A stretch of DNA of 64,000 nucleotides from Nannocystis exedens (GTDB lineage Bacteria; Myxococcota_A; Polyangia; Nannocystales; Nannocystaceae). The notes below the pieces were generated by a model, which did not search any database, was not told the DNA's origin, and was given only the letters and a program-made list of their open reading frames with translations. The number at the start of each line of letters is the position of its first letter. Positions within the stretch are counted from its first letter, which is position 1. The position numbers and the translations under genes were made by a program. Below, one piece after another: positions 11,132 to 21,371 of this stretch. The stretch covers positions 11,206,727 to 11,270,726 of the forward strand of contig NZ_NETK01000001.1 in the NCBI RefSeq assembly GCF_002343915.1. The letters run 5' to 3'.

Positions 11132-11170
11132 AGGACATGTTGCAATGGACATGTCACGAGGGACATGTCC
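11119..11170. repeat. 14-bp-period palindrome array between convergent genes
   Basis: GGACATGT-like cores start at 11133, 11147 and 11161, exactly 14 bp apart, with a decayed unit at 11119 inside the upstream coding end. The clearest two-arm palindrome is CATGTCA-CGAG-GGACATG (11150-11167). It fills the gap between a plus-strand stop and a minus-strand stop and could serve as a bidirectional hairpin or a protein-binding array. Confidence 0.7.
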
Positions 11171-11893
11171 TCAAGAGCCGCGGTACGTCCCGGGCCGGTA
11201 GCGCAGCAGCGCCACCTCGAACGCCTCGAAGTGCTCGGCCAGCAGCTCGACCCGGCGGACCAGCGCCGCCAGCTCGACCGGCGCCAGCCGCGGACCATGG
11301 CCCTTCGCTCGCCTCGCCGGCAGCGCCGGCAGGTCGGTCGGCCCAGCGTCGAGGGCCTCGCCGAGCAGCACCGCCTCGATGTCGTGGGTCGAGATCCCGA
11401 CGTGGGCGATCAGCTCGCGCTCGTCGGGCCCCAGCTCGCGCACGCTGCGGATCCAGCTCCACACCCAGGCGTCGATGGCCGCGTCCGCGGGGTCGGCGGC
11501 CTCCACCGCGAGGCGCAGCGCACGTGTCTCTCGCGCCAGCTCGGCCACGCGGGGCGGCAGGTGGTCGAGGGCCAACGCCGCGTCCGCGCCGGCCAGCGCT
11601 TGCCGCTCCATCAGGGGTAGCGGACGAGCGAGCACCCCCGAGAATGACGCGAACGCGATCGTGCCCAGCGTGGTCGCGAAAAACACCAGCTCGAGCGGGT
11701 CAAACACGCCACGGATGAGGGCGGTGACGACCACCGCGCTCGTCGACACCAGCGCCCAGATCGTCAAAATCTTCGCTCGCCTGAGGCGCTCCAGCCGGCG
11801 CGACTCGATCGCAGCAGCGAGCCGCTGGTGGCGAGCGGTGCGCGTCTGCGCCCGAATCGTTATCGCCGCCTCGTCGCCTCTATCCACTGGCAC
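11171..11893 (-). CDS. Small predicted membrane protein, unknown function
   Basis: Starts GTG at 11893; 240 residues. A basic N-terminus (~residues 1-40, rich in Arg) precedes two adjacent hydrophobic segments at about residues 43-63 and 68-88. The remainder is helical, rich in Ala, Leu, Arg and Glu, ending in a cytoplasmic-looking tail. No family is recognised. The topology (two helices then a soluble helical domain) resembles small anchoring or sensing proteins, but nothing supports a specific role. It is a single gene facing the SDR convergently. Confidence 0.6.
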   Translation of the reverse strand: MPVDRGDEAAITIRAQTRTARHQRLAAAIESRRLERLRRAKILTIWALVSTSAVVVTALIRGVFDPLELVFFATTLGTIAFASFSGVLARPLPLMERQALAGADAALALDHLPPRVAELARETRALRLAVEAADPADAAIDAWVWSWIRSVRELGPDERELIAHVGISTHDIEAVLLGEALDAGPTDLPALPARRAKGHGPRLAPVELAALVRRVELLAEHFEAFEVALLRYRPGTYRGS

Positions 11894-11976
11894 CGACCGC
11901 AGCGTAGATCACACTCGCGTCGGCGGCAGTGTCTTGGGTGCCCTCACCCCCTGAGCTTCTCCGAACAACCCCGAAC

Positions 11977-12006
11977 TTCCGCACCTGCCGCAAAACACGT
12001 TAGAAT
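11977..12006 (+). promoter_or_regulatory. Possible promoter for the beta-barrel protein
   Basis: A good -10-like TAGAAT at 12001-12006 has a weak -35 (TTCCGC 11977-11982) 18 bp upstream. It lies about 58 bp before the preferred ATG at 12064. Confidence 0.3.
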
Positions 12007-12063
12007 CACCGCGCGCGCCCCGGTCTACGGTGCGTGCCTCATCCCTCGCTCGCAGGAGTCCCC

Positions 12064-12819
12064 ATGACCCAGGCCACCACCTCGGACCGTCCCCTGCCTG
12101 TCACCTCTGGTCGTCGCCGGCGTCGCTTCGGCCTCGCCGCTGCGGCCCTCGGCGCCGCCCTCCTCGGCAGCACGGTCGCCCCGACGGACGCTGAAGCAGC
12201 CGTTCCCCGCGTGCTGCGACCAGGCACGCGACCGATGCAGTTCCTGTTCGGCCTCGGCCCCTCGTGGGGCATCGGCGGCTCGTCGTACTACTACGACGCC
12301 GGCTACTACGGCCCCGGCTGCGGCGCCCCCGGCTTCCCCTGTCGCTACGGCAGCTTCGGCTACTGGGGCTCGTTCAAGCTGACGCAGGAGTTCAGCGGCC
12401 ACTTCAGCGGCAACGCCTCGGGTCCCGCGCTCGGCATCCTCCTCAACGAGGAGTTCGGCTACCGCCGCTTCGGCTTCGTCGTCGCGCCGAAATTCACGTA
12501 CGACATCCAGCCCAAGCGGGACCTCGGCCTTTACATCTCGCCGAACGTCTCGCTGGGCTACCACCTGCTGTCGGACCGCTGGAACTACTACAACGGCGCC
12601 TACTACCACTACACCAACCACGCCGCGAACCTGCAGTTCGGCGTCGGTCTCAAGCTCATGCTCGACGACCGCTGGATCGTGTGGCTGCAGTTCCCGCAGT
12701 TCGACATGAGCTTCGGCCCGCGCTACGGCTACGGCTGCGGTGCCGTCCCCGGCGCCTACTGCCCGGCCTTCTTCATCGCCCGCCTCAACCTCCTGCTCGG
12801 CGGCGGCGTGTCGTTCTGA
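12064..12819 (+). CDS. Predicted outer-membrane beta-barrel protein
   Basis: ATG 12064 is preferred over the upstream frame start at 12034 because AGGAG lies 8 bp before it. 251 residues: an N-terminal basic/hydrophobic export signal (RRRRRFGLAAAALGAALLG, cleavage near DAEAA), then a Tyr/Gly-rich body with alternating strands and aromatic girdles (SSYYYDAGYYGPGCG, FGFVVAPKFTYDI, LYISPNVSLGYHLL), ending in a terminal strand with a final Phe (LNLLLGGGVSF). The C-terminal Phe and strand pattern are those of BAM-inserted barrels. No specific function is apparent. Confidence 0.7.
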   Translation: MTQATTSDRPLPVTSGRRRRRFGLAAAALGAALLGSTVAPTDAEAAVPRVLRPGTRPMQFLFGLGPSWGIGGSSYYYDAGYYGPGCGAPGFPCRYGSFGYWGSFKLTQEFSGHFSGNASGPALGILLNEEFGYRRFGFVVAPKFTYDIQPKRDLGLYISPNVSLGYHLLSDRWNYYNGAYYHYTNHAANLQFGVGLKLMLDDRWIVWLQFPQFDMSFGPRYGYGCGAVPGAYCPAFFIARLNLLLGGGVSF

Positions 12820-12830
12820 GCGAGCCGCGC

Positions 12831-13712
12831 GTGCCCAGCGGCGCGTCCCCTCTCGCCCGTCCGATCGCCGTCGTCGGCGCCGGTTTCCTCGGCGCCCCCG
12901 TGGCCGCCGCGCTCGCGGCGACCGCGGGCGCCGGCGATCCACCTGTCCTTGCGACCACGCGCTCCGGGACATGGCCGAACGGACATGTCCCCGGGGGCAT
13001 CGAGCTCCGCCCGCTCGACGTCGCCGCGCTCTCCCCTCCAGATATCGCCGCGGTCCTGGCCGGGGCGCGCGCGCTGGTCGTCTGCTACGCCCCGGGCAAG
13101 CAGCAGGACCGCCGCGAGCTCTACGTCGAGGGCACCCGTCGCTTGCTCGCGGCTGCGGCGACGCTCCCGCTCACTCGCCTCGTCTACACCTCGTCGACCT
13201 CGGCCCTGCCCGACCGCGACGCCTGGCTCGACGACGACTGCCCCGACTGGCCCGACGAGCCGCGGGGTCGCGTCCAGCGCGAGGCCGAGGAGCTGGTACG
13301 CGACACCTGCACAGGCCACGACCTGCCGTGGACGATCCTCCGCCTCGGCGGCCTCTACGGTCCGGGTCGCGAGCTGTTCCGCCTCTACCGTGGCGCCGGC
13401 GACGACGGCGTCCTTTCGGGCGACGGCATGCAGCCGACCAACCTCGTCCATCGCGACGACGCTGTTCAGGCCGTCCTCGCCGCCTTGACCCTCGCGCCGG
13501 ACGAGCGCGGCGTCGTCAACGTCGTCGACGACGACCACACCCCCCGGCGCGAGATCTTCGCTCGCCTCGCCGCCCTCGCCGGTCGGCCGCCTCCGCGATG
13601 GGAGCGGCCCGCAGGTCCGGCCGCGGTCGGCAAGCGGGTCGGCAACGCGCGCCTGAAGACGCTCCTGCGCGTGGTCCTCCGGCATCCCTCTCACACCCCG
13701 GCGAGCCCCTGA
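12831..13712 (+). CDS. NAD(P)-dependent SDR/epimerase with a palindrome embedded in the coding sequence
   Basis: Starts GTG at 12831, 11 bp after the barrel gene; 293 residues. The nucleotide-binding motif is VVGAGFLGAPVAAAL. The SDR core includes ARALVVCYAPG, RLVYTSSTSALPD and ILRLGGLYGPGR, as in the YeeZ-like/NAD-epimerase group. A dispersed palindrome (CATGGCC-GAAC-GGACATG, 12970-12987) is translated as part of TWPNGHVPGG, between two beta-alpha elements where family members have a short loop. The catalytic Tyr-Lys is not in a standard YxxxK. Substrate unknown. Confidence 0.75.
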   Translation: MPSGASPLARPIAVVGAGFLGAPVAAALAATAGAGDPPVLATTRSGTWPNGHVPGGIELRPLDVAALSPPDIAAVLAGARALVVCYAPGKQQDRRELYVEGTRRLLAAAATLPLTRLVYTSSTSALPDRDAWLDDDCPDWPDEPRGRVQREAEELVRDTCTGHDLPWTILRLGGLYGPGRELFRLYRGAGDDGVLSGDGMQPTNLVHRDDAVQAVLAALTLAPDERGVVNVVDDDHTPRREIFARLAALAGRPPPRWERPAGPAAVGKRVGNARLKTLLRVVLRHPSHTPASP

Positions 13713-13754
13713 TCTTGCGTGCCCTTGGCGGGTGGTTAAACCCCTGAGCACGCC

Positions 13755-14651
13755 ATGAACGTCGCCGCCGCCGTCACCCACCTCCTTCCTCTTCCGGCCG
13801 GCGGCGGCGTCGCCGCGCCCCTCGACACCGTGGAGCTCCAGTCCGAGCTCGACGTCCTCGCCGACGAGGCCCTGCGCGCGCGCCGCCAGGGCCTCTCGTT
13901 GTTGGCCGCGGTCCGCGACCCGCGTTTTCCGGCGCTCCAGAGCTTCCACCAGGGCCTGCGCGACGCCCTCTTCCTCGAGATACCCGAGGAGCTGGAGCCG
14001 TGGGCGCGGCTGGCTGCCAACGGCGCCGGCAATCCCCCGCTGCAGCACATGCTCGTCGACTTCGCCCGCGGCGGCGACGACGACCGGCGCAGCGCCCTTC
14101 AGGCCGCGCTGGCCGAGCTGCTCGTGTTCGAGGCCATCCGCCTGCGCCTGTTCGTCACCGCCTTCCGCGGCGAGGAGTTCGAGGTCGTCGGCGGCGAGGA
14201 GTCCGACGTCGACGCGATCGCCTACGCCGAGGTCGCCACCTTGCTGCACCGGCCCGAGCTCGCCGATCCCGAGGTCCGTCCGCTGACCGTCCTGCTCGCG
14301 TCCGCGTCCGTCTCGCTCGCCCGCGACGCCCAGTCACGCGCCGAGGAGCTGCGCGACACGGGCGAGGACACCCGCGAGGAGCTGCGCATGCGCGCCCGCC
14401 TCCGCGCCGCCCTCCGTGAGCTCCGCCTGCCGGAGGCCGTCCTGCTGGAGAACGCCCTGGCCGCGCTGCTCGGCGAGGAGCGGCGTGAGCTCGCCGAACT
14501 GCAGGCCGAGCGCCCCGTCGCCCTCGACGGCATGACTCGCCAGGCCATGGACCAGCGCGTCTCTCGCGGTCGGCGAGCGCTCGCCCACCCGCGGTCGACG
14601 TGGCCGCGCCGCCGCCGCCCGGCCCTGTTCGATCTGCTCCAGCGCGCCTGA
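13755..14651 (+). CDS. Conserved-looking protein of unknown function
   Basis: ATG 13755; 298 residues, soluble and strongly helical. It is rich in Leu, Ala, Glu and Arg (LQSELDVLADEALRARRQG; MRARLRAALRELRLPEA). There is no signal peptide, membrane segment or recognised motif. Codon use (G/C at third positions, balanced amino-acid composition) supports it as real. The basic tail ends at 14651. It follows the SDR by 42 bp on the same strand and could share its transcript. Confidence 0.6.
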   Translation: MNVAAAVTHLLPLPAGGGVAAPLDTVELQSELDVLADEALRARRQGLSLLAAVRDPRFPALQSFHQGLRDALFLEIPEELEPWARLAANGAGNPPLQHMLVDFARGGDDDRRSALQAALAELLVFEAIRLRLFVTAFRGEEFEVVGGEESDVDAIAYAEVATLLHRPELADPEVRPLTVLLASASVSLARDAQSRAEELRDTGEDTREELRMRARLRAALRELRLPEAVLLENALAALLGEERRELAELQAERPVALDGMTRQAMDQRVSRGRRALAHPRSTWPRRRRPALFDLLQRA

Positions 14652-15231
14652 AGCTCGCCCCGCCCGAACCCCATCCACAGCGTCCTCCCTCGGACGGCCA
14701 GCGCCCCTGCCGGTTGACCGCCTCGCCGAGGTCTCTCGCGCGCTCGCTGTCGGATTTTTTGGTTGTCGCGGGATGATCGCCACGGTTGCGGGCACACGAG
14801 GCAGACCGTCCGCCGCTCTGCCACGCTCCGCTTCAGGTGCGTTCCGGTCGACGGTGTAGCCTCCAAGCGGCGCCCCGGCGCGCCGCAGCCACGGGTTTCA
14901 CGCCTCCATCTGGCGAGCCACCCGTGTGTGGCTCGGTGACAAGCACCTCGGCGGGCACCAGGGGCCGCGCGCAGGGTTCGTCGGCGCGTACCCAAGCATT
15001 CGCTGCCTCTCGCCAGCAGCGGCCTCGTTTCGGCCAGCACCGCCCGCAGGCCGAGAGGTCGTCCGAGGACGCCGGTAGCCAGCCCTGGCCCCCCGTCCTC
15101 ACGGTTCGATCCCTTCCACCGCTCTGGAGCCGCCCGTCGCTGGCGCCGGGTGCGGGCGAGGCCCTTGTCACGGATCTCGCCTCGCGAACGGGTTCACGGC
15201 GGGCGCGACCCTGGTATGCTCCGCGCCCGCC
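14652..15231. other. 580-bp intergenic region without a supported gene
   Basis: GC-rich, with a T6 run at 14755-14760 lacking an adjacent strong stem. No open frame here has coding character. A GGTTCGATCCC string at 15105-15115 looks like a tRNA T-loop but has no matching stems. The promoter of lspA occupies the last 40 bp. Confidence 0.5.
15193..15220 (+). promoter_or_regulatory. Possible promoter for the first lspA gene
   Basis: TTCACG (15193-15198) and TATGCT (15215-15220), 16-bp spacing. The -10 ends 11 bp before the ATG, leaving almost no untranslated leader. Confidence 0.35.
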
Positions 15232-15768
15232 ATGGCCGCCCCACCCGAACCCACACGCGGACCGCGGATCGCCCTCGCAGCGGTGATCGCCGGTCTCAGC
15301 CTCGGCCTCGACCTTTGGAGCAAGGCGTGGGTCTGGAACAACCTGCGGGACCAGGCCGCCTGGAAGGTCAGCGACAAGCTGCTGCACTTCGACTTCGCCT
15401 GCAATCCCGGCTCCGCCTTCGGGTTCCTCAACGACGTCGACTGGGCGCGCTACTTCTTCATCGTCATCACCCTGGCCGCGGTGGGCTACCTCGTCCACCT
15501 CGCGCGGACCTTGCCGACCACCAGCCGCGCCGCCTTCGTCGCCATCGGTCTCATCGCCGGCGGCGCGCTCGGCAACCTGCACGACCGGCTCGTGCGGGTC
15601 TACGCCGGCGACTACTGCGTCGTCGACTTCATCGTCGTCTACCTCTGGGGCGGCAAGACCTGGCCGGCCTTCAACATTGCCGACGCCGTCCTGGTCGCCG
15701 GCGTGTTGTTGTTCCTGCTCGTGCTCCCGCGCACCGAGGCGCCCGCCGACGGTCGGACCACGGCCTGA
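15232..15768 (+). CDS. lspA: Signal peptidase II (first of two tandem copies)
   Basis: 178 residues with four hydrophobic segments (about residues 12-32, 78-98, 105-125, 145-168), normal for LspA. The conserved blocks LDLWSKAWVW, NPGSAFGFL, GALGNLHDR and AFNIADA are intact; the last two supply the paired catalytic Asp. The enzyme cleaves the signal peptide of prolipoproteins after lipid modification of Cys, at the inner membrane. The window encodes several lipoprotein substrates. A paralogue starts 132 bp downstream. Confidence 0.95.
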   Translation: MAAPPEPTRGPRIALAAVIAGLSLGLDLWSKAWVWNNLRDQAAWKVSDKLLHFDFACNPGSAFGFLNDVDWARYFFIVITLAAVGYLVHLARTLPTTSRAAFVAIGLIAGGALGNLHDRLVRVYAGDYCVVDFIVVYLWGGKTWPAFNIADAVLVAGVLLFLLVLPRTEAPADGRTTA

Positions 15769-15852
15769 GGCGGACGGCCGTAGCACGCCGCGCAGGCCGC
15801 CGGCTGCAATTCTGCCCACCTCCGGGGCTCTCCCCGCCAGCGGTGGCTGCGC

Positions 15853-15880
15853 TTGCCCGCCCTGGTGCCTCGGGTACACT
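15853..15880 (+). promoter_or_regulatory. Possible promoter for the second lspA gene
   Basis: TTGCCC (15853-15858), a 16-bp spacer and TACACT (15875-15880) in the context GGGTACACTGG, 20 bp before the ATG. The same GGGTACACTG string appears on the minus strand upstream of the HTTM-domain gene near 61.1 kb. Confidence 0.35.
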
Positions 15881-15900
15881 GGCCAGGTTTTCGGCCCTAC

Positions 15901-16491
15901 ATGAGCGACACGCCCGTTTCGAAGTCCAGCCGGCTCCGGCCGATCCTCGTCACCGCGTCTGCAGCCGCGGTGTTTCTGATCCTCGACCTCGTGACCAAGA
16001 GCTGGGCCTGGGACAACCTCCGGCCGCCGAACCGGTCGATCGCCGCGATCGGCAACTGGTTCCACTGGTCCTACAGCTTCAACACCGGCTCCGCCTTCGG
16101 CTTCCTGCGCGGCCAGGACTTCTCGCGGCCCCTGTTCATCGTCGTCACCCTGGTGACGGTGGTCTACATGGCCGCCCTCGTCCGCAAGCTGCCGACCGAC
16201 CGCCTCTACGGCTTCTTCGCCATCGGCTGCATCATCGGCGGCGCCCTCGGCAACATGCACGACCGCCTGCTGCGCCAGGACACCGACCCCCACGGCAACC
16301 TCACTCACGGCGTGGTCGACTTCATCCGCGTGTGCGCCCCGTGGAACCCCCGCGGTCTGTGCTGGCCCAACTTCAACGTCGCCGACATCGCCCTCGTCGT
16401 CGGCGTCGCGCTGCTCATCCCCTACTTGATGTTCCACGCGCAACCGCCGGAAACCAAAGAGGACTCTCCGGAAGCAAAACCCGCGACCTGA
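15901..16491 (+). CDS. lspA: Signal peptidase II (second tandem copy)
   Basis: ATG 15901 is chosen over an upstream in-frame start because it directly follows the promoter-like element; 196 residues. Blocks match the first copy: LDLVTKSWAW, NTGSAFGFL, GALGNMHDR and NFNVADI, so both catalytic Asp residues are kept. A ~15-residue insertion with Cys (RVCAPWNPRGLC) precedes the second Asp motif, and the hydrophilic tail is longer. Sequence divergence between the copies suggests an old duplication with possible substrate or stage specialisation, but that is inference. Confidence 0.93.
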   Translation: MSDTPVSKSSRLRPILVTASAAAVFLILDLVTKSWAWDNLRPPNRSIAAIGNWFHWSYSFNTGSAFGFLRGQDFSRPLFIVVTLVTVVYMAALVRKLPTDRLYGFFAIGCIIGGALGNMHDRLLRQDTDPHGNLTHGVVDFIRVCAPWNPRGLCWPNFNVADIALVVGVALLIPYLMFHAQPPETKEDSPEAKPAT

Positions 16492-16966
16492 GGGTCCGCA
16501 GGACCCGGTCGGCCGAAACGAGGTCCGCCGCCGCCGACGACAGGGTGGTCCGGGCGTCGCTCGCGCGCTGGCCCCGGACAACATCGCGGCGCCCGGAGTC
16601 CACAGGCACGACCGGCCCGAGCGAGGCTGGGACGGCCGGAGATGGCCCCCAGCCGCCCGCACCACGGCGAACCGCCGGAGCCGGGCGAGTGAGGCAAGGG
16701 GCCGGCCGGAGCTCGTCCCTTGCTCGCCGGCGCCTTCGTGAACTGCCGGCGCCGCGCCAGCGAGGCAAGAGCCGCGGCGCGGCGCTGAATCCCGGCCCGC
16801 AGCACGAGCGAGAAGCCGAACGACTCAGACCCGCAGCTCGCGGGCGAGGCCACGCGCCTCAAAGCCTCGGCCCTCCACGGGGCGCTTGGGCGCCAGCCCA
16901 ACCCGCATCCAGGCGATCGACAAATGTGTCGCTGTCCGGGACGCAGGGGCCACTGCGCCGAGCCGC
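16492..16966. other. 475-bp region between convergent genes
   Basis: Immediately after the lspA stop is a small hairpin GGGTCC-GCA-GGACCC (16492-16506 area). A longer inverted repeat, GCAAGGG ... CCCTTGC, lies around 16694-16723. Either could end transcription, though neither has a T-tract. No gene is supported. Confidence 0.45.
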
Positions 16967-18232
16967 TCACTCGCGTTCGAACGCGCGCACCTTGGCCCAG
17001 CACTCGCGGCGTTCGGCCTCCGGATCGGAGTCGATCACGATCCCCCCGCCGCTCTGCAGCCACAGCCCGGCCGCGTCGGCCACCCCCGTGCGGATCGGGA
17101 TGCTGCAGCGCAGCCCGTCGGGCAGCAGCGCCACGATCGCCCCGCAGTAGATCCCGCGAGCGCGCTGCTCGAGCCGCTCGATGTGCTCGACCGTCCGCCG
17201 CTTGGGCGCTCCCGTCACGCTCCCGCCCGGGAACACCGCCGCCACCACCTCTGCCAGCGTCCATCCCCGGCGCAGCGTGCAGCGGACCTCCGACACCAGG
17301 TGATGCACCGTCGGCAGCGTCACCAGCTCCGGACGGGCCGGCGCGCGGACCGAACCCGGGTGCGCGATACGGCCGAGATCGTTGCGAACAAGGTCAACAA
17401 TCATCACATGTTCGGCCAGATCCTTGATGCTCTGCTTCAACTCTTCTTGAGCCGCCCGGTCCTGCTCCGGGTCGGCCCCTCGCGGCCTGGTCCCCTTGAT
17501 CGGCCAGGAGCGAGCCAGGTCGCCCCCGTCCTCTCCCGCCCCCAGTTCGATCGCCACCAGCGTCTCCGGCGAGTTGGAGATCACCCAACGGCCGCACGGT
17601 CGCCCGGCCTCGACCGCCAGCAGCGCCCCCATGCTCGCGGGGGTCGCCGCCTGCACGGCCGCATACACGGCGGCCGCCCTGGCCGCCAGCGGCCGGCTCG
17701 CCCATTCCGGCGACCACCCGGCCACGAACGGCTGCGTCAGGTTGATCTGGTACGTCTCTCCCGCCGCGATGAACTCCTGCGCCCGGCGCACCCGCGCGCG
17801 GTAGTCCTCGGCGGCGACCAGCGCCTCGACCGGGCCGAGCGGCCACCCCTGTCCCGAAGGCCACTGGCTCGCCCCCAGTCGCCCCACGAGCTCCGCCCCG
17901 GCACGGGGATCTCCGTGGATCCGCTCGCCCGCCCCGAGCTCGAGCGCCGCCCGGTAGCGGCGGAGCACCAGCCCCGGCAGGCTCGCCGCGGTCGGCGGAC
18001 GGCCGAGCAGCGCCGCCGTGCCGACCTCGTAGGTCAGCCAGCCGAACCACGGCAGCGCCGGCTCGGCCCGCCACAAGGCCTCGATGGTGGGCAGCGCCGA
18101 CAGGTCGTCGGCCACCACCTCGAGGTCGGGCTCGAGCGCCACGAACCCTCGCCCTGCGCCGCCGTCCAGCCACGCCAGCGCCCCGCCCGGCTCCGACGCG
18201 GCCAGGGCCGCGATCTGGCGCGCCCGGCTCAC
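16967..18232 (-). CDS. pabB: Aminodeoxychorismate synthase component I
   Basis: 421 residues, start GTG 18232. The chorismate-binding domain fills the C-terminal ~270 residues: AGETYQINLTQPF, the family block SWPIKGTRPRG, MIVDLVRNDLGRI, FPGGSVTGAPKRR and SGGGIVIDSDPEAE. These favour PabB over TrpE, although the two are close. The N-terminal domain (WFGWLTYEVG) is the usual PabB-type. It makes 4-amino-4-deoxychorismate for folate, using ammonia from PabA, which is not in the window. The start overlaps the pgsA stop (GTGA), so the two are co-translated. Confidence 0.92.
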   Translation of the reverse strand: MSRARQIAALAASEPGGALAWLDGGAGRGFVALEPDLEVVADDLSALPTIEALWRAEPALPWFGWLTYEVGTAALLGRPPTAASLPGLVLRRYRAALELGAGERIHGDPRAGAELVGRLGASQWPSGQGWPLGPVEALVAAEDYRARVRRAQEFIAAGETYQINLTQPFVAGWSPEWASRPLAARAAAVYAAVQAATPASMGALLAVEAGRPCGRWVISNSPETLVAIELGAGEDGGDLARSWPIKGTRPRGADPEQDRAAQEELKQSIKDLAEHVMIVDLVRNDLGRIAHPGSVRAPARPELVTLPTVHHLVSEVRCTLRRGWTLAEVVAAVFPGGSVTGAPKRRTVEHIERLEQRARGIYCGAIVALLPDGLRCSIPIRTGVADAAGLWLQSGGGIVIDSDPEAERRECWAKVRAFERE

Positions 18233-18876
18233 TCGGTGTTCTTCTGCGCCAGCGCCTCGCGGAAGCCGAACGTGTAGTCGACCGCGCTGATGATCGACAC
18301 GAACACCGACAGCCCGAGCAGGACCAGGCCGACGCGGTGGAAGTCGAGCGCCTCCTCGACGCCCGGCAGGCGGTACCGGTAGTGCATCAGCAGGAACGAG
18401 ATGCCGGTCAGCTGGAACGCCGTCTTCGCCTTACCGCCGGCGCTGGCGGCGATGATGATGTTCTCCGAGCTGGCGAGCGAGCGCAGGCCGTTGATGTAGA
18501 ACTCGCGGGTCAGCAGCAGCACCACCAGCCAGGCGGGCGCGCGGTCGTCCATCACCAGGTAGATGAGCACCGCCGCCACCATGATCTTGTCGGCGAGCGG
18601 GTCGACGAACTTGCCGAACACCGTCACCAGGCCGGAGCGGCGGGCCAGCCAGCCGTCGATGAGGTCGAGCAGCGACGCGACCGTGAACAGCAGCGACGCG
18701 AGCACGCAGCGCCACGGATCGGTCTTGTCGATCAGCATGAGCACCGGCGGGATGAGGAACACCCGACCGATGGTGATCATGTTGGGGAGATTCAGGATCT
18801 CCCGGCGGAAGCCTTCGTACCTCTTCACAGAAAGCCGCGGGAGCCTACCGCGAAGCCCGGGCCAGGTCCAAGACAA
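18229..18876 (-). CDS. pgsA: CDP-diacylglycerol-glycerol-3-phosphate 3-phosphatidyltransferase
   Basis: Up to 215 residues; translation may instead begin at a GTG near 18828 (VKRYEGFRRE). The CDP-alcohol phosphatidyltransferase signature D-x2-DG-x2-AR-x8-G-x3-D-x3-D is complete in DLIDGWLARR...FGKFVDPLADK, so all metal-binding Asp are present. Several membrane helices surround it. It makes phosphatidylglycerol phosphate at the inner membrane. It sits between the transglycosylase gene (31 bp upstream) and pabB (overlap), forming a three-gene minus-strand run. Confidence 0.94.
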   Translation of the reverse strand: MSWTWPGLRGRLPRLSVKRYEGFRREILNLPNMITIGRVFLIPPVLMLIDKTDPWRCVLASLLFTVASLLDLIDGWLARRSGLVTVFGKFVDPLADKIMVAAVLIYLVMDDRAPAWLVVLLLTREFYINGLRSLASSENIIIAASAGGKAKTAFQLTGISFLLMHYRYRLPGVEEALDFHRVGLVLLGLSVFVSIISAVDYTFGFREALAQKNTE

Positions 18877-18906
18877 GACGCGGGGCGCCGCGAGATCGGC
18901 GGCGAC

Positions 18907-19653
18907 TCACGGCCCGGCGATCGCCCGCGCGGGGCTCGCCCCGCCGGCCCCGTCCTGAAGCAGCCGCTCGTACGCATAGAACCGGCGCAGGACCGCCTTC
19001 ACGTACGCCCGCACCCCCGCGTGAGGCGGTACCCCGCCGTACTTCTGCACCGCGCCGGCGCCCGAGAAGTAGCCGGCCGCCACCAGCACCATGTCGCCGC
19101 CGAAGCGGTTGGCCAAAAGTCGCAGGAACTTGGCCCCGCCGTAGATGCTCTGGCGCGGGTCGAACGGCTGCTGGACCCCGAGGAAGCGCGCCGTCGACGG
19201 CATCAGCTGCATCAGCCCCATCGCCCCCGTGCTGCTGACCGCGCCGGGATAGTAGTTGCTCTCGGTGTGAATCACCGCGCGCACCAGCGACTCCGGCAGC
19301 TGGTACAGCCGCGCGGCCCCGCGGATGTGCGTCTCCCAGCGGCGCGAGCGTTCGTCGGCCAGCGCCTCGGCGACCTCGACCTGTGGGTCGCGGCGCGGCG
19401 CCGACGGTTCCGCCTCGGACGCCGCCGTCTTCGGCGCCCCGCCTTCGCCGCCGCTGCCCGGCATCTCCTCGACCTCGCGCCGGCCCGCGCCGACAGCGCG
19501 AACGGGCGTCACGTGGACCACCCCCTGCGCGTCCGTGTAGCGGCGGTAGGTCGGTTCGGCCGCGCCGGCCGGGCCGCCCGGAAGCGCGATCAGGATCGCC
19601 GCCAGCACCGCCGCGCGGGCGCCCGGCGCCCTCCAGGCCAGTCGCCGCGACAT
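18907..19653 (-). CDS. Lytic transglycosylase (Slt-like, secreted)
   Basis: ATG 19653 (MSRRLAWRAP) gives 248 residues with a signal peptide ending near GPAGAAEP. A short DUF4124-like segment follows (YRRYTDAQGVVHVTPV), then a Ser/Pro/Glu linker. The catalytic SLT domain is residues ~125-235: the catalytic Glu in VIHTESNYYP, then STGAMGLMQLMPSTA, DPRQSIYGGAKFL and VAAGYFSGAGAV. It cleaves peptidoglycan glycan strands with anhydro-MurNAc formation in the periplasm. Confidence 0.9.
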   Translation of the reverse strand: MSRRLAWRAPGARAAVLAAILIALPGGPAGAAEPTYRRYTDAQGVVHVTPVRAVGAGRREVEEMPGSGGEGGAPKTAASEAEPSAPRRDPQVEVAEALADERSRRWETHIRGAARLYQLPESLVRAVIHTESNYYPGAVSSTGAMGLMQLMPSTARFLGVQQPFDPRQSIYGGAKFLRLLANRFGGDMVLVAAGYFSGAGAVQKYGGVPPHAGVRAYVKAVLRRFYAYERLLQDGAGGASPARAIAGP

Positions 19654-19742
19654 GGGCCGATCCGCTCCCACCGGCCCAGCCTATCGCCGCCGCGGACCCT
19701 TGTCGACCGGCCCCGCCGCTCTGCTACTTTCGCTCCACGACC

Positions 19743-21356
<1,614 letters not shown>

Positions 21357-21371
21357 GCCGACCTGGCCTTC

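Noticed and set aside
15060..15130. tRNA-like T-loop GGTTCGATCCC
   Set aside because: The bases on both sides do not form a T-stem, and no acceptor or anticodon stem can be built at the right distances.
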